This document shows, one piece after another, positions 1-9,818 of a DNA stretch of 45,216 nt (positions are counted from its first letter, which is position 1; each line of letters starts with the position of its first letter). Source of the stretch: Nocardioides sp. (GTDB lineage: Bacteria; Actinomycetota; Actinomycetes; Propionibacteriales; Nocardioidaceae); assembly GCA_025965335.1 (NCBI GenBank), contig JAOPXC010000017.1, positions 1 to 45,216 on the forward strand, read 5' to 3'. Below the pieces are notes generated by a model. The model had not been told where the DNA came from. It made no database searches and saw nothing but the letters and a program-made list of their open reading frames with translations. The position numbers and the translations under genes were made by a program.

Positions 1-8
1 CGGATGCC

Positions 9-1802
9 TTGCTAGCAGTCGGTGGATCCACGGACGCGGCGGCTGCGCATGTGGTGAAAGGTACCGACGTGGGCGACGCCCACTCCGTCGCCATCCTCAT
101 CCGGGCATCGGACGAGGCGGCATCCACGGCGCCCGACAACGCGGCGGATCTGCGGCTGCAGGCCGTGGATCTGATACCGCATACCGACGCCGACCGACCG
201 CAACGCGTGGCGGAGACGATCGGCCTGCTGCACCGGGCGGGCCGCAGCGACGAGGGATGGCCGCTCGCCGAGACAGCCCTGCAAACCGGGCTGCCCAACG
301 AGGTCCAGGCGCAGATGCACTTTGAAGCGGCCGAGGCCCTCGCAGTCGGCGGTCACTCCGCGGCCGCGCTGGCACACACGCGGACCGCACTCGAGCTCGA
401 CGGTGTCGAGGACTCGACGCGAGGTTTGCTTCTCGCCGCCGAGGCCAGCGCCCAGCTGGCGGCGGGCGAACCTCGCGCGGCGTTGCGAGCGGGTGAGAAA
501 GCAGTCTCCCTGGGCAGGCGCCTGGGAAAGGATGCCTGCGTCGACCGGGCGCTGGTCACGATGGGGGCTGCCGAGGGAATGCGTGGCCGACTGTCGAGGT
601 CCCTGCGCCTACTCGAACAAGCCGCCGAGCTCGTGTCCTCCGACTCTTCGGAATCGCGGCACATCGAACAGCAATGGACGCGAGGCTGCACACTGATCGC
701 CCTTGATCGTTTCGACGAGGCGTCCGCCGCGTTCGCGGGCGCGCAGCAGTGGGCCAACCGGTATAGCAGCCAAGGTACGGCCGTCTTCGGGTGTCTCTGC
801 CGCTCTCAACTGCAGCTGTACAAGGGCGCGCTCGACGACGCACTGGCTGAGGCTGAGTCTGGCCTGGTCAGGGCCGGAGAGCTGGAGTCGTGGACCCACG
901 TGCCTGAGTTGTTGGCCGTACTCGCGGAGGTATGTGCGTACCGAGAGCAGCCCGAGCTGGCGAAGCGGCACGTAGTGCGCGGCATTGGCCTTGTGGGGCC
1001 ACGGACCCGCTTCACGACCCAGCCGCTGGCGTGGGCGTCGGCCGTCATCGACGAAGCCGCCACCAATGACTGCTCCGACTCCTCGGCGGTGCTCGCACCC
1101 CTTGCTGCAGCCCTGGAGCGGTGGCCGGACCACAGCCTCGCTCTGGCGTTCAACCCCGTGATAGCCCCGCGACTGGTGACTCTTGCCCTAAAGGTGAAAG
1201 ACGAGAAGCTGGCGTCCGCGGCCGCGGAGGCAGCGGAATCCCTGAGCCGGGGCAACCCTGGAGTCGCCTCGCTGGCCGCCGCTGGGATGCAGGCCAGGGG
1301 GGTGCTCGAGAATGACGCCGAATGCCTCGTCGCTGCTGTGCGGGAGTTCCAGGCCAGCCCGCGCCCGCTCGCCCGAGCTCGAGCCTGCGTGGACGCCGCA
1401 CGCGTCCTTTCGCAGCAGCACCGGAGTGCTCAGGCCGCGGAACACCTCCAGACGGCCCTCGCGGAGTACGAGAGCGTGGGTGCGGCCTCGCCGGCACGGC
1501 GCGTCCGCGAGCGGCTCTCGGGCCAGGCCGCGCGAGGCAAGGACCGAAAGGCGGCACACCGGCCCGCATTCGGCTGGGGGAGCCTGACTGAGGCCGAGCT
1601 GCGCGTCGCACGACTGGTCGCACGCGCACTCACCAACCGTGTGATAGCCGACGAGCTGGAGCTATCTCCACACACAGTGGAATCACACCTCCGGCACGCC
1701 TTTCGAAAGCTGGACATCGGGTCCCGCATCGAGCTGACCCGCGTCGTACTGAGGCAAGAAGCGGCGCTCGAAAATGACCGGCGCCTCGACGGCCATCCGT
1801 GA
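9..1802 (+). CDS. LuxR-family transcriptional regulator, C-terminal part (TPR-like helical region plus HTH); N-terminus probably lies upstream of the window
   Basis: C-terminal LuxR HTH 'LTEAELRVARLVARALTNRVIADELELSPHTVESHLRHAFRKLDIGSRIELTRVV'; long Ala/Leu-rich helical-repeat region; ORF is open almost to the window edge. Confidence 0.85.
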   Translation: MLAVGGSTDAAAAHVVKGTDVGDAHSVAILIRASDEAASTAPDNAADLRLQAVDLIPHTDADRPQRVAETIGLLHRAGRSDEGWPLAETALQTGLPNEVQAQMHFEAAEALAVGGHSAAALAHTRTALELDGVEDSTRGLLLAAEASAQLAAGEPRAALRAGEKAVSLGRRLGKDACVDRALVTMGAAEGMRGRLSRSLRLLEQAAELVSSDSSESRHIEQQWTRGCTLIALDRFDEASAAFAGAQQWANRYSSQGTAVFGCLCRSQLQLYKGALDDALAEAESGLVRAGELESWTHVPELLAVLAEVCAYREQPELAKRHVVRGIGLVGPRTRFTTQPLAWASAVIDEAATNDCSDSSAVLAPLAAALERWPDHSLALAFNPVIAPRLVTLALKVKDEKLASAAAEAAESLSRGNPGVASLAAAGMQARGVLENDAECLVAAVREFQASPRPLARARACVDAARVLSQQHRSAQAAEHLQTALAEYESVGAASPARRVRERLSGQAARGKDRKAAHRPAFGWGSLTEAELRVARLVARALTNRVIADELELSPHTVESHLRHAFRKLDIGSRIELTRVVLRQEAALENDRRLDGHP

Positions 1803-2047
1803 GGCATCACCGCTGCGAATCGGCGCTGCTTGGCGTCCCCGCCTCACGTCACGAAGACGGCGCAATCCCGTGATGCGAGCACCATGGGATGGACGCCGGG
1901 TCGCTGAGACAGCGGAAACGCCCTTGGGCGCGCTCACGAGGTGTGCCGCCGGGCCACGGAGCGAACAGATTGACGCATCAGGGGTACGGCTCGCCGCCCA
2001 CGCGTTCGCGGGATGTGCCCGCCAGAGGAAGTTGCCAACCTGGGTGA

Positions 2048-3058
2048 GTGAGAGTCGGCCTGATTGCGCCACCGTGGCTGCCGGTCCCGCCGCCGATGTA
2101 CGGCGGAACCGAATCCGTGATCGACGCGCTCGCGCGGGGCCTGACCGAGGCCGGACACGAGGTGCTGCTCGTCGCCACGGGTGACAGCACCTGTCCCGTG
2201 CCAAGAAGCTGGGTGATCGAGCACGCTGAACAAGGGAAGCTGGGCCTGATCGCGCCGGCACTGCGCCACGCGTGCCACGCCTACCAGGCCGTCCGGGGAT
2301 GCGATGTCGTCCACGACCACACGGACATCGGCCCACTGCTCGCCCGGTCGTCCGCCGTCCCTGTCCTCACGACCAACCACGGCCCCTTCACCAGCGATGT
2401 CGGGCAGATGCTGCGCTCTGTTGGCGACCACGTTGGTGTCATCGCAATATCCCACCACCAAGCCTCGACGGCGGGGGGCATCCCGATCGCGGCGGTGATT
2501 CATCACGGTCTGGCACTCGACACCTTCCCGTTCGGGGAGGGGGACGGCGGGTACTTCGCATTCCTTGGCCGGATGACTCCGGAGAAGGGCGCGAAACGAG
2601 CGGTGCTGGCGGCCCGCGCCTTCGGGGCACGGCTGCTGATCGCCGCCAAGATGCGCGAACACAGCGAACGGGTCTACTTCCGTGAGCAGGTGGAACCATT
2701 GCTGAACAGCAGGATCCGCTACATCGGCGAGATCGATGGGCGATCGAAACGTGGGTTCCTCGGCGGAGCGACGGCGTTGCTGAACCCCATTCGCTGGCCC
2801 GAGCCGTTCGGGTTGGTGATGATCGAGTCGTTGGCGTGCGGAACCCCCGTCCTAACGTTCGGAGAGGGGGCCGCACCAGAGATCGTCGAGAACGCGGTGA
2901 CCGGCTACGTCTGTACGGACGACGACGACATGGTCGACACGATGCGGACAGTCGGCAAGCTGAGTCGCAGACGGTGTCGTAAGGCGGCCGAGGATCGCTT
3001 CTCTATGGATCGAGTGGTGACCGAGCATCTCGAAATCTATCGCCGCTTCATCGGCTAG
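2048..3058 (+). CDS. Glycosyltransferase family 4
   Basis: N-term 'MRVGLIAPPWLPVPPPMYGGTESVIDALARGLTEAGHEV'; C-term 'RWPEPFGLVMIESLACGTPVLTFGEGAAPEIVENAVTGY' typical of GT-B/GT4; GTG start. Confidence 0.9.
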   Translation: MRVGLIAPPWLPVPPPMYGGTESVIDALARGLTEAGHEVLLVATGDSTCPVPRSWVIEHAEQGKLGLIAPALRHACHAYQAVRGCDVVHDHTDIGPLLARSSAVPVLTTNHGPFTSDVGQMLRSVGDHVGVIAISHHQASTAGGIPIAAVIHHGLALDTFPFGEGDGGYFAFLGRMTPEKGAKRAVLAARAFGARLLIAAKMREHSERVYFREQVEPLLNSRIRYIGEIDGRSKRGFLGGATALLNPIRWPEPFGLVMIESLACGTPVLTFGEGAAPEIVENAVTGYVCTDDDDMVDTMRTVGKLSRRRCRKAAEDRFSMDRVVTEHLEIYRRFIG

Positions 3059-3186
3059 TGGCGCCATCGCAGACGCGTGTATTGAGCACACAATGAGGCC
3101 GCCGACCAAAGCCGCTAGAACAAGATCAGGGCTTGGGCGGCCGGGGTTGCCGAGCGGGGACGTACGGTCGTCCGAGAGGAGGCGGG

Positions 3187-5319
3187 GTGACCAGCAGCTG
3201 GAACTACGTGCCGCGGGTCAGCGGTGACATCGTCACCGCACTCTCCGGCTCGTGCTTCTGCGTCTCCGGACCGACCGGCGAGATTGACGCCGGTGCCCCA
3301 CAGGGGCTGTTCGTCCACGACACCCGGATCGTTTCCACGTGGCGTTTGTGGGCGGACTACGAGCCCATCGACCTGCTCCGGTCAATGACACCCGAGCCCT
3401 ACCACGCGGTCTTCTTCGGGCGGACCCGTTCCGGAACGGCGGACGCGCCGAGCTCGGTCGTGGTGCGCATCGATCGCTACGTCGGGACCGGGATGCGTGA
3501 AGACATCACGGTGCGGAATGTGCACCGCCACCCGGTTCGCTGCACGATCGATCTCGGAATCGGTGCCGACCTGGCCGATCTCTTCGAGGTGAAGGAAGGG
3601 CGTGGCCATATCCGTGCGGAGGTCCCCCTCACCGTGCTGGAGCACGCTGTCGCCGCGGAGCGGCGACAGGGAGACCACCGTCGGGGTGTCCAGGTGAGGG
3701 CACGAGACGCCGTGGCCCATGAGCGAGGGCTGCGTTTCGACGTGGAAGTCCCTGGCCGCGGTGAGTGGCGCACGACCGTCGAAGTCCATGCCACGATCGA
3801 CGGTGACGAGCTACCGAGCAGCTTCCCCCCCGAAACACCAGTGGATCAGGCACTCCCCGCGCGGCGGATGTCGACCTGGCGGCGCAGCAGCCCGCGAGTC
3901 CTGACCCAGGACCTGTGGCTCCAACGCATCCTGTGGCGAAGCATGCTCGACCTCGGGGCGCTGCGCATCTTTGACCCTGGACCTCCAGACACCTCAGCCG
4001 TGGCGGCGGGGGCGCCCTGGTTCATGGCCCTGTTCGGTCGCGACTCTTTGATCTCTTCCTACTTCGCGCTACCACTCGATCCGAGCCTGGCGCTGGGCAC
4101 AGCTCAGACGCTAGCCCGGATGCAGGGCAGCAAGGTCGATCGGTTGACCGAGGAGCAGCCAGGCCGGATCCTGCACGAGGTTCGGCTCGGAGCGACCGAA
4201 GAGCTGATGCTGGGGGGCGGCCGAATCTACTACGGCACGGCAGATGCGACCCCACTGTTCGTCGTGCTCGTCGGTGAGCTACGGAGATGGGGACTCCACC
4301 CGTCCGAGGTAGCCGCCCTATGGCCACACATGGACCGTGCGCTGGCGTGGATCGAGGACTACGGCGACCTCGACGGCGACGGGTTCGTGGAGTACCAGCG
4401 GACGTCCGAGCGCGGTCTGGTCAACCAGGGGTGGAAGGACTCAGCGGACGGCATCACGTTCGCCGACGGTCGCGTGGCGAAGCCTCCGATCGCGCTGTGC
4501 GAGGTACAGGCCTACGTGTACGCGGCCTACCTCACCCGGGCGCACCTCGCTCGGGAGTCCGGCGAGGAGTCGGAGGCCCGGCACTGGGCCGACAAGAGCG
4601 ACCGGCTCAAGCGACGGTTCAACCAGCAGTTCTGGCTGCCGGACCGCGGTTGGTACGCACTCGGCCTGGACGCCGACAAGCGGCCTATCGACTCTCTGGC
4701 ATCGAACCAGGGCCACGCACTGTGGGCGGGCATCGTGGACACGGACAAGGCGCCAGGCGTGGCTCGGGCGCTGATGTCCACCGACATGTTCACCGGGTGG
4801 GGAGTGCGGACGCTGGGCGAATCCATGGGGGCCTACAACCCTATGAGCTACCACAACGGCTCGGTATGGCCGCACGACAGCGCCTTCGCCGCCGCGGGCT
4901 TGATGCGGTACGGGTTCGTGACCGAAGCCCAACGGATCGCGCAGGCTCTCCTCGATGGGGCCATGTCGTTCGACGGGCGGCTGCCCGAACTGATGTGCGG
5001 CTTCAGTCGGTCGGAACTGTCCGTGCCGATCCCGTACCCGACATCCTGCTCTCCTCAGGCATGGGCCTCCGCAGCGCCCATCCACCTGCTGCGCACGCTC
5101 CTGCGGTTCGAACCGTGGATGCAGCAGCGCAAGGTGTGGATGGCTCCGGCGCTTCCGACGGAGCTCGGAACCATCCACGTCGAGGATCTCCGGCTCGACT
5201 CCACCAAGGTGCACATCACGGCCACCGCTGAACGAGGCGAGATCACCGGGCTGCCGGACGACATCCAGGTGGTCCGCGAGGCGCGATCCCCGCTCACATC
5301 ATGGTTCTCCACACGATGA
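3187..5319 (+). CDS. Amylo-alpha-1,6-glucosidase / glycogen-debranching-type protein
   Basis: N-terminal debranching domain ('SGSCFCVSGPTGEIDAGAPQGLFVHDTRIVSTWRL') and GH15-like (alpha/alpha)6 catalytic region ('MALFGRDSLISSY', 'NQGWKDSADGI', 'YNPMSYHNGSVWPHDSAFAAAGLMRYG'). GTG start at 3187 preceded by 'gagagg'. Confidence 0.9.
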   Translation: MTSSWNYVPRVSGDIVTALSGSCFCVSGPTGEIDAGAPQGLFVHDTRIVSTWRLWADYEPIDLLRSMTPEPYHAVFFGRTRSGTADAPSSVVVRIDRYVGTGMREDITVRNVHRHPVRCTIDLGIGADLADLFEVKEGRGHIRAEVPLTVLEHAVAAERRQGDHRRGVQVRARDAVAHERGLRFDVEVPGRGEWRTTVEVHATIDGDELPSSFPPETPVDQALPARRMSTWRRSSPRVLTQDLWLQRILWRSMLDLGALRIFDPGPPDTSAVAAGAPWFMALFGRDSLISSYFALPLDPSLALGTAQTLARMQGSKVDRLTEEQPGRILHEVRLGATEELMLGGGRIYYGTADATPLFVVLVGELRRWGLHPSEVAALWPHMDRALAWIEDYGDLDGDGFVEYQRTSERGLVNQGWKDSADGITFADGRVAKPPIALCEVQAYVYAAYLTRAHLARESGEESEARHWADKSDRLKRRFNQQFWLPDRGWYALGLDADKRPIDSLASNQGHALWAGIVDTDKAPGVARALMSTDMFTGWGVRTLGESMGAYNPMSYHNGSVWPHDSAFAAAGLMRYGFVTEAQRIAQALLDGAMSFDGRLPELMCGFSRSELSVPIPYPTSCSPQAWASAAPIHLLRTLLRFEPWMQQRKVWMAPALPTELGTIHVEDLRLDSTKVHITATAERGEITGLPDDIQVVREARSPLTSWFSTR

Positions 5320-5955
5320 GTCGGCCGCCGGTTCGCGACGACAGGAGTTCGACCCGGGGCTACCCGGTCGCGTGATGTGTCGCCTCGACCACTCGCTGAC
5401 GGTGAGGCTGTGGATCGAAGGTGCACCGGTTCAGATACGGACTGAAAACCGCGTGCTCCTGGCCGCTCTCTCCGGCATCGTGCTGCTCGCCGGTCGATGG
5501 ATCGGAGGTTCAGCGGATCGACGTCAGAGGGGAACACGGCTCTAGCCTGTCCCTCGCCGGATGGCTGGCGAGCAGACTGCGATCGGCGGCTGGCCACGTG
5601 CGCCTGGCTGACGCCCCGACCGCAGGCGGACGGTGCAAATGCCAACGAATTCCACTGCCACTCGCATCAACCAAGCGCTCCTCCGACCTGCCCCTGACGT
5701 GGTCTGGCAGGAGACGTTGGCTGCGGTGGCCGAACTCTCCAACACGTGACCCGAGCATCACTGCGGTCATCAGCTGGCTGGCTCGTCCGACCGCCAGACG
5801 GCACATGTTCGTCAACCTCCCAGGACGGACGACTGCGCGAATCCGGGATGTTTGGATACGCCTCAGTTGTCAGTCTTTTGCGTGCGGGCTTGGCCCACCA
5901 CCCAGACCCGCGCTGGCCAGGGAGCCGACAACGGAGTTGAGCCAAGGAGTTGAGC

Positions 5956-6408
5956 ATGGTGCTACCCGCAAGACGTTCCAGAACTGATGTCGCCCACTGG
6001 GACCCGGCGAACGAGTTCGACCGGCTGACGCAGCAACTATCTCAACTGCTCGACGAGCAGTGGCCGGAACTGCCGCGGGCCCTCCAGGAGGGCTTCACGC
6101 CGCTGGCCGACGTGGAGGAAACCGACGACGCCTACCGAGTGGAAGTCGAACTACCAGGCGTCAAGCAGAAGGACATCAAGATCGACGTCGGCGGCCGCCG
6201 GCTCACGATCAGCGGAGAGCGCCCAGAACAACAGCGGAAGGGTTGGCTGCGCCGTCAGACGCGCTCGTGGGGACGATTCAACTATGAGGTCGTTCTGCCC
6301 GACGAGGTGGACGAGGATGGCGTTGAAGCGACGCTCCAAGATGGGGTCCTTCACGTGCTCGTGCCCAAGCGTTCCGGCGGTGAACGCCGCCGGGTGGAGG
6401 TGAGGTAG
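5956..6408 (+). CDS. Hsp20/alpha-crystallin family small heat shock protein
   Basis: 'FTPLADVEETDDAYRVEVELPGVKQKDIKIDVGGRRLTISGER...FNYEVVLPDEVDEDGVEATLQDGVLHVLVPK'; RBS 'aaggag' upstream. Confidence 0.93.
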   Translation: MVLPARRSRTDVAHWDPANEFDRLTQQLSQLLDEQWPELPRALQEGFTPLADVEETDDAYRVEVELPGVKQKDIKIDVGGRRLTISGERPEQQRKGWLRRQTRSWGRFNYEVVLPDEVDEDGVEATLQDGVLHVLVPKRSGGERRRVEVR

Positions 6409-6513
6409 GCAGAACTGAAGCCGGGATTCGGCATCTGTGGCTTCGGCTCGCGGGAACCGCGCCGGGCTCCGCCGGCACCTTCGTCACTCGTCTCAGAGGA
6501 GAGTATCGGGAAT

Positions 6514-6729
6514 ATGCAAGCAGCTGTTGGCGACCACATCCATGTCAACGCGCGAACGGTCGGTGGCCCCGTTCGCGACGGCACCGTCATCGAGGTTCGA
6601 GGCGACGGTGGCTCACCGCCGTATCTGATCCGCTGGACCGACAACCAAAGCCCGACCCTTGTTTACCCAGGACCGGACGCACAGGTCAGGCATCCCCCCA
6701 CAATGCCGCGGGGACCGTGGGTTCGTTGA
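6514..6729 (+). CDS. DUF1918-domain small protein
   Basis: 'MQAAVGDHIHVNARTVGGPVRDGTVIEVRGDGGSPPYLIRWTDNQSPTLVYPGPDAQV' matches the DUF1918 pattern. Confidence 0.85.
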   Translation: MQAAVGDHIHVNARTVGGPVRDGTVIEVRGDGGSPPYLIRWTDNQSPTLVYPGPDAQVRHPPTMPRGPWVR

Positions 6730-6927
6730 CTCGGCACTTGCACGCACCGCGGTCGTGCAACAAACGAGTTGCGATGGGCCAAGTCACGTCACGGACCCGG
6801 CAGTTCACCGAGAGACGGCTCGACGCCCCAACAGCCCTTTCGCGGGGAGGCGGGACCGAGGCCAGGACTGCCCGGTCGCGAGGTACTGGCAGCGAATAGT
6901 CGTATGGAACAACTGAAGGAGTCCAGG

Positions 6928-7404
6928 ATGACCGAGTCGAACTTCAACCCTTCCCCCGTCGGCGCCTCGCCGATGGATGGGCACATGTTGCTCGAAAGCT
7001 TTCCAACCTACGTCGGGGCCCAGCGACTCGTCGACAAGATGTCGGACGGCGGCTTCCCGGTCGAACATGTCCGCATCGTCGGCGAGAACCTGCGGACGGT
7101 CGAACACGTCACGGGCCGAATGACGCTGGTGAAGGCCACGCTCGCCGGGGCGGCAGCTGGTGCGTGGTTCGGCCTCTTCATCGGTCTGCTCTTCGGCCTG
7201 TTCACCACAGGAGAGTCCTGGTTTTGGGTCGTGTTCATCAGCTTGCTTGTGGGCCTGGTCTCGGGCGCCGTCTTCGGTTTCGTCGGCCACTGGGCGACCC
7301 GCGGTCGCCGGGACTTCTCCAGCTTCGAAACCTTGCAGGCCGGACGCTACGACGTGTACGTCAAGGCGGAGTACGCCACCCAAGCAGCAACCTTCCTAGC
7401 CTAA
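6928..7404 (+). CDS. General stress protein (YflT/GSP17M-like) with two-helix hydrophobic core
   Basis: 'LLESFPTYVGAQRLVDKMSDGGFPVEHVRIVGENLRTVEHVTGRMTLVKATLAGAAAGAWFGLFIGLLFGLF...'; RBS 'gaagga' before ATG 6928. Confidence 0.82.
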   Translation: MTESNFNPSPVGASPMDGHMLLESFPTYVGAQRLVDKMSDGGFPVEHVRIVGENLRTVEHVTGRMTLVKATLAGAAAGAWFGLFIGLLFGLFTTGESWFWVVFISLLVGLVSGAVFGFVGHWATRGRRDFSSFETLQAGRYDVYVKAEYATQAATFLA

Positions 7405-7585
7405 CCGCGGACGGGGATTCCGGCACCACAGCCCCACAGCGCGTCGAACGGGACTGCCCAGGGTTTGGTTGACGCCAGACCTGTGAGGCTTGTGCCCTGC
7501 CTGGAGGTTGTCGCTCTGCCAAGGCCATACCCCCGTGAGTTGCCCGATGACGTCATCGGAGTCGTCCGTAAGGGCGAGGCACGGC

Positions 7586-8830
7586 TCACGCGCTGTCGTC
7601 CGCGGATACGACACCGTAGCCGCGTTGACCTAGACCCTCGAGTATCTCCAAGGTGTGCGAAGCTCCGCGCGTCTCAAGCTGGATGTCCACCTCGACTTCG
7701 TCCAGACCAAGCGCGGGCCGGCCGCGGTCGTGGGCGAGGTCCAGGACGTTGGCTCCGCACCCCGCGACGACCCCGAGGAGGGTCGCGAGGCCGCCAGGGG
7801 TGTCTGGAATCCTCACTCGACAGCTGAGGTGGCGGCCGGCCGCCGACATCCCCTGGCGGATCACTTTCCCCAGGAGCACAGGGTCGACGTTGCCGCCCGA
7901 GAGCACCACGACGGCGGGCGTCTCGAAGGACTCCGGGCTGTCCATCAAGGCGGCCACGGCCGCCGCACCCGCGGGTTCGACGACGAGCTTGGCCCGCTCC
8001 AGGAGCATGAGAAGCGCACGCGAGAGCGACCGCTCCGACACGGTGACGATCTCGTCCACCAGGTTCTGCACGGCGCGAAACGGCAGTCGACCCGGGCATC
8101 CGACCGCGATCCCGTCGGCCATGGTCGACATGGACTTCAACGGGAGCGGACGGCCCGCAGCGAGCGAAGGGAGATAGGACGAGGCACCTTCTGCCTGGAC
8201 GCCCACCACCTTCACCTCGGGGACCAAGGACTTCACGGCGAGGGCGATCCCGGCCACGAGCCCGCCGCCGCCGGTCGCCACCATGATCGTGCGTACGCCG
8301 GGGCACTGCTCGAGGATCTCCAGCCCACAGGTGCCCTGGCCGGCCAGAATGTCGAAGTGGTCGTACGGGTGGACGAGCACCGCCCCGGTCCGTGACGCGA
8401 ACTCAGTGGCGGCAACCAGCGCCTCACCGAGGTCTCGACCATGGAAGCGGACGTCGGCGCCGTAGGCGCGGGTGGCCCGCACCTTGGGGATCTGGGCGCC
8501 TTCGGGCATGAAGACCGTGGCGTTGGCTCCCAGCAGTCTCGCCGAGAGCGCCACCCCCTGCGCGTGGTTCCCCGCGCTCGCCGCGACGACTCCGCGGGCG
8601 CGTTCGGCCGGGGTCAGGCGGGCGACGCGCACGTAGGCACCCCGAAACTTGAAGGAGCCTGTCCGCTGGAGGTTCTCGGCCTTGAGCAACACCTCACCCC
8701 CGGCCAGGCCCGACAGCCAGCGTGACTCCTCCATCGGGGTCCGGACGGACTCGGCACCCAGCAACTCCCGGGCCGCCCGTATGTCGGCCAGGGCGGGGAG
8801 ACCATCGCCGCCCGGAGGCTCGGGACTCAC
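7586..8830 (-). CDS. Threonine/serine dehydratase-like PLP ammonia-lyase with C-terminal ACT-like domain
   Basis: PLP Lys region 'RTGSFKFRGAYVR', 'SAGNHAQGVA', 'GGGGLVAGIA'; ACT-like tail 'RVRIPDTPGGLATLLGVVAGCGANVLDLAHDR'. GTG start overlaps the stop of the upstream gene. Confidence 0.88.
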   Translation of the reverse strand: MSPEPPGGDGLPALADIRAARELLGAESVRTPMEESRWLSGLAGGEVLLKAENLQRTGSFKFRGAYVRVARLTPAERARGVVAASAGNHAQGVALSARLLGANATVFMPEGAQIPKVRATRAYGADVRFHGRDLGEALVAATEFASRTGAVLVHPYDHFDILAGQGTCGLEILEQCPGVRTIMVATGGGGLVAGIALAVKSLVPEVKVVGVQAEGASSYLPSLAAGRPLPLKSMSTMADGIAVGCPGRLPFRAVQNLVDEIVTVSERSLSRALLMLLERAKLVVEPAGAAAVAALMDSPESFETPAVVVLSGGNVDPVLLGKVIRQGMSAAGRHLSCRVRIPDTPGGLATLLGVVAGCGANVLDLAHDRGRPALGLDEVEVDIQLETRGASHTLEILEGLGQRGYGVVSADDSA

Positions 8831-9780
8831 CGCGTCCGGCTCGGAGCTCTGTCATCCGGTGTCGGGGCCTGGACCGCGTCACCCACGAGGGCCTGGTACT
8901 CCGCCAGAATGTCTCTCGCCCGTCCGAGCGTCGCGGCGCCGGCCGGGACGAGCGGGCCGCGAACCTCCAGCGGCCAACCGTCCACCGCGTGCAACATGGC
9001 CTTCAGCGCTCCGGGCGCCCCTTCCGGCGCCCCCGCCACGAAGGCCTCCCACGCGTTGGCGAAGCCGGCGAGGTCGCCGCCGGCGCCCTCCCCGGCCAGC
9101 TCGGCCTCCACGAAGGCTCGCGACGCACCGGGGCTGACGCTTGCCATCGAGGAGGTCACGACGCTGGCACCCGCCCGGACAAACGGCATGCCGACGGGCT
9201 CCGTCACCGCCCACCACTCGATGCGGGTACCCCAGGCGTTGACGCGCCGTTCGAACTCGGCGAGGGGATAGGCCTCCTCCTTGATCCCCAGGAACCCCGG
9301 AACCGCGACGAGCGCCTCGACGTGGCGGTCGGTCAGAGGATGCGTGGCGCTGCTGTAGACGATGGCGGGAAGCCCCGAGACATCGGCGACCTGGCGTACG
9401 TGCTCGGCAAGTCCGTCCGGAGTGGGGACCGCGTAGTAGTGAGGGTTCACCACGAGCACTGACACGCCGGCCTCTCCTGCGGCCGCCGCGAGGGCCATGG
9501 CCTCGCGGGTGGAGAAGCCGATCCCGGCCACCACCGGCGAGCCCTCCGCACCAGCCACTGCCGCGACCATGCAGTCCCGCGCCTCGTCCAGGTTCAGCGC
9601 GAAGAACTCACCCATCCCTCCGAGGACGGCGGGCCGGATGCCATGCCGCCCCACCCGCCGGGCGAGCGCGCACAAGCGTTCCTGGTCGACGCTGTCCGAC
9701 GCGGTGAAAGGCGTCGGCAGGAATGCGACGATCGGGATGTCCGCGCTGTCCGCCTGATGGTTCGTCACGTGCTCCTCCAT
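8827..9780 (-). CDS. DapA/N-acetylneuraminate-lyase superfamily protein (5-dehydro-4-deoxyglucarate dehydratase-like)
   Basis: 'VAFLPTPFTASDSVDQERL', 'GGMGEFFALNLDEARDCMVAAVAGAEGSPVVAGIG', candidate Schiff-base Lys in 'GFLGIKEE' after 'IVYSSA'. Confidence 0.82.
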   Translation of the reverse strand: MEEHVTNHQADSADIPIVAFLPTPFTASDSVDQERLCALARRVGRHGIRPAVLGGMGEFFALNLDEARDCMVAAVAGAEGSPVVAGIGFSTREAMALAAAAGEAGVSVLVVNPHYYAVPTPDGLAEHVRQVADVSGLPAIVYSSATHPLTDRHVEALVAVPGFLGIKEEAYPLAEFERRVNAWGTRIEWWAVTEPVGMPFVRAGASVVTSSMASVSPGASRAFVEAELAGEGAGGDLAGFANAWEAFVAGAPEGAPGALKAMLHAVDGWPLEVRGPLVPAGAATLGRARDILAEYQALVGDAVQAPTPDDRAPSRTR

Positions 9781-9818
9781 TTCGCGCGCCGTGCACGGCG
9801 CTGTCGACGGCCGGCTGA

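Noticed and set aside
5421-5987. 188-aa ORF between the debranching enzyme and Hsp20
   Set aside because: No recognisable domain, low-complexity composition, no clear RBS; region left as intergenic.
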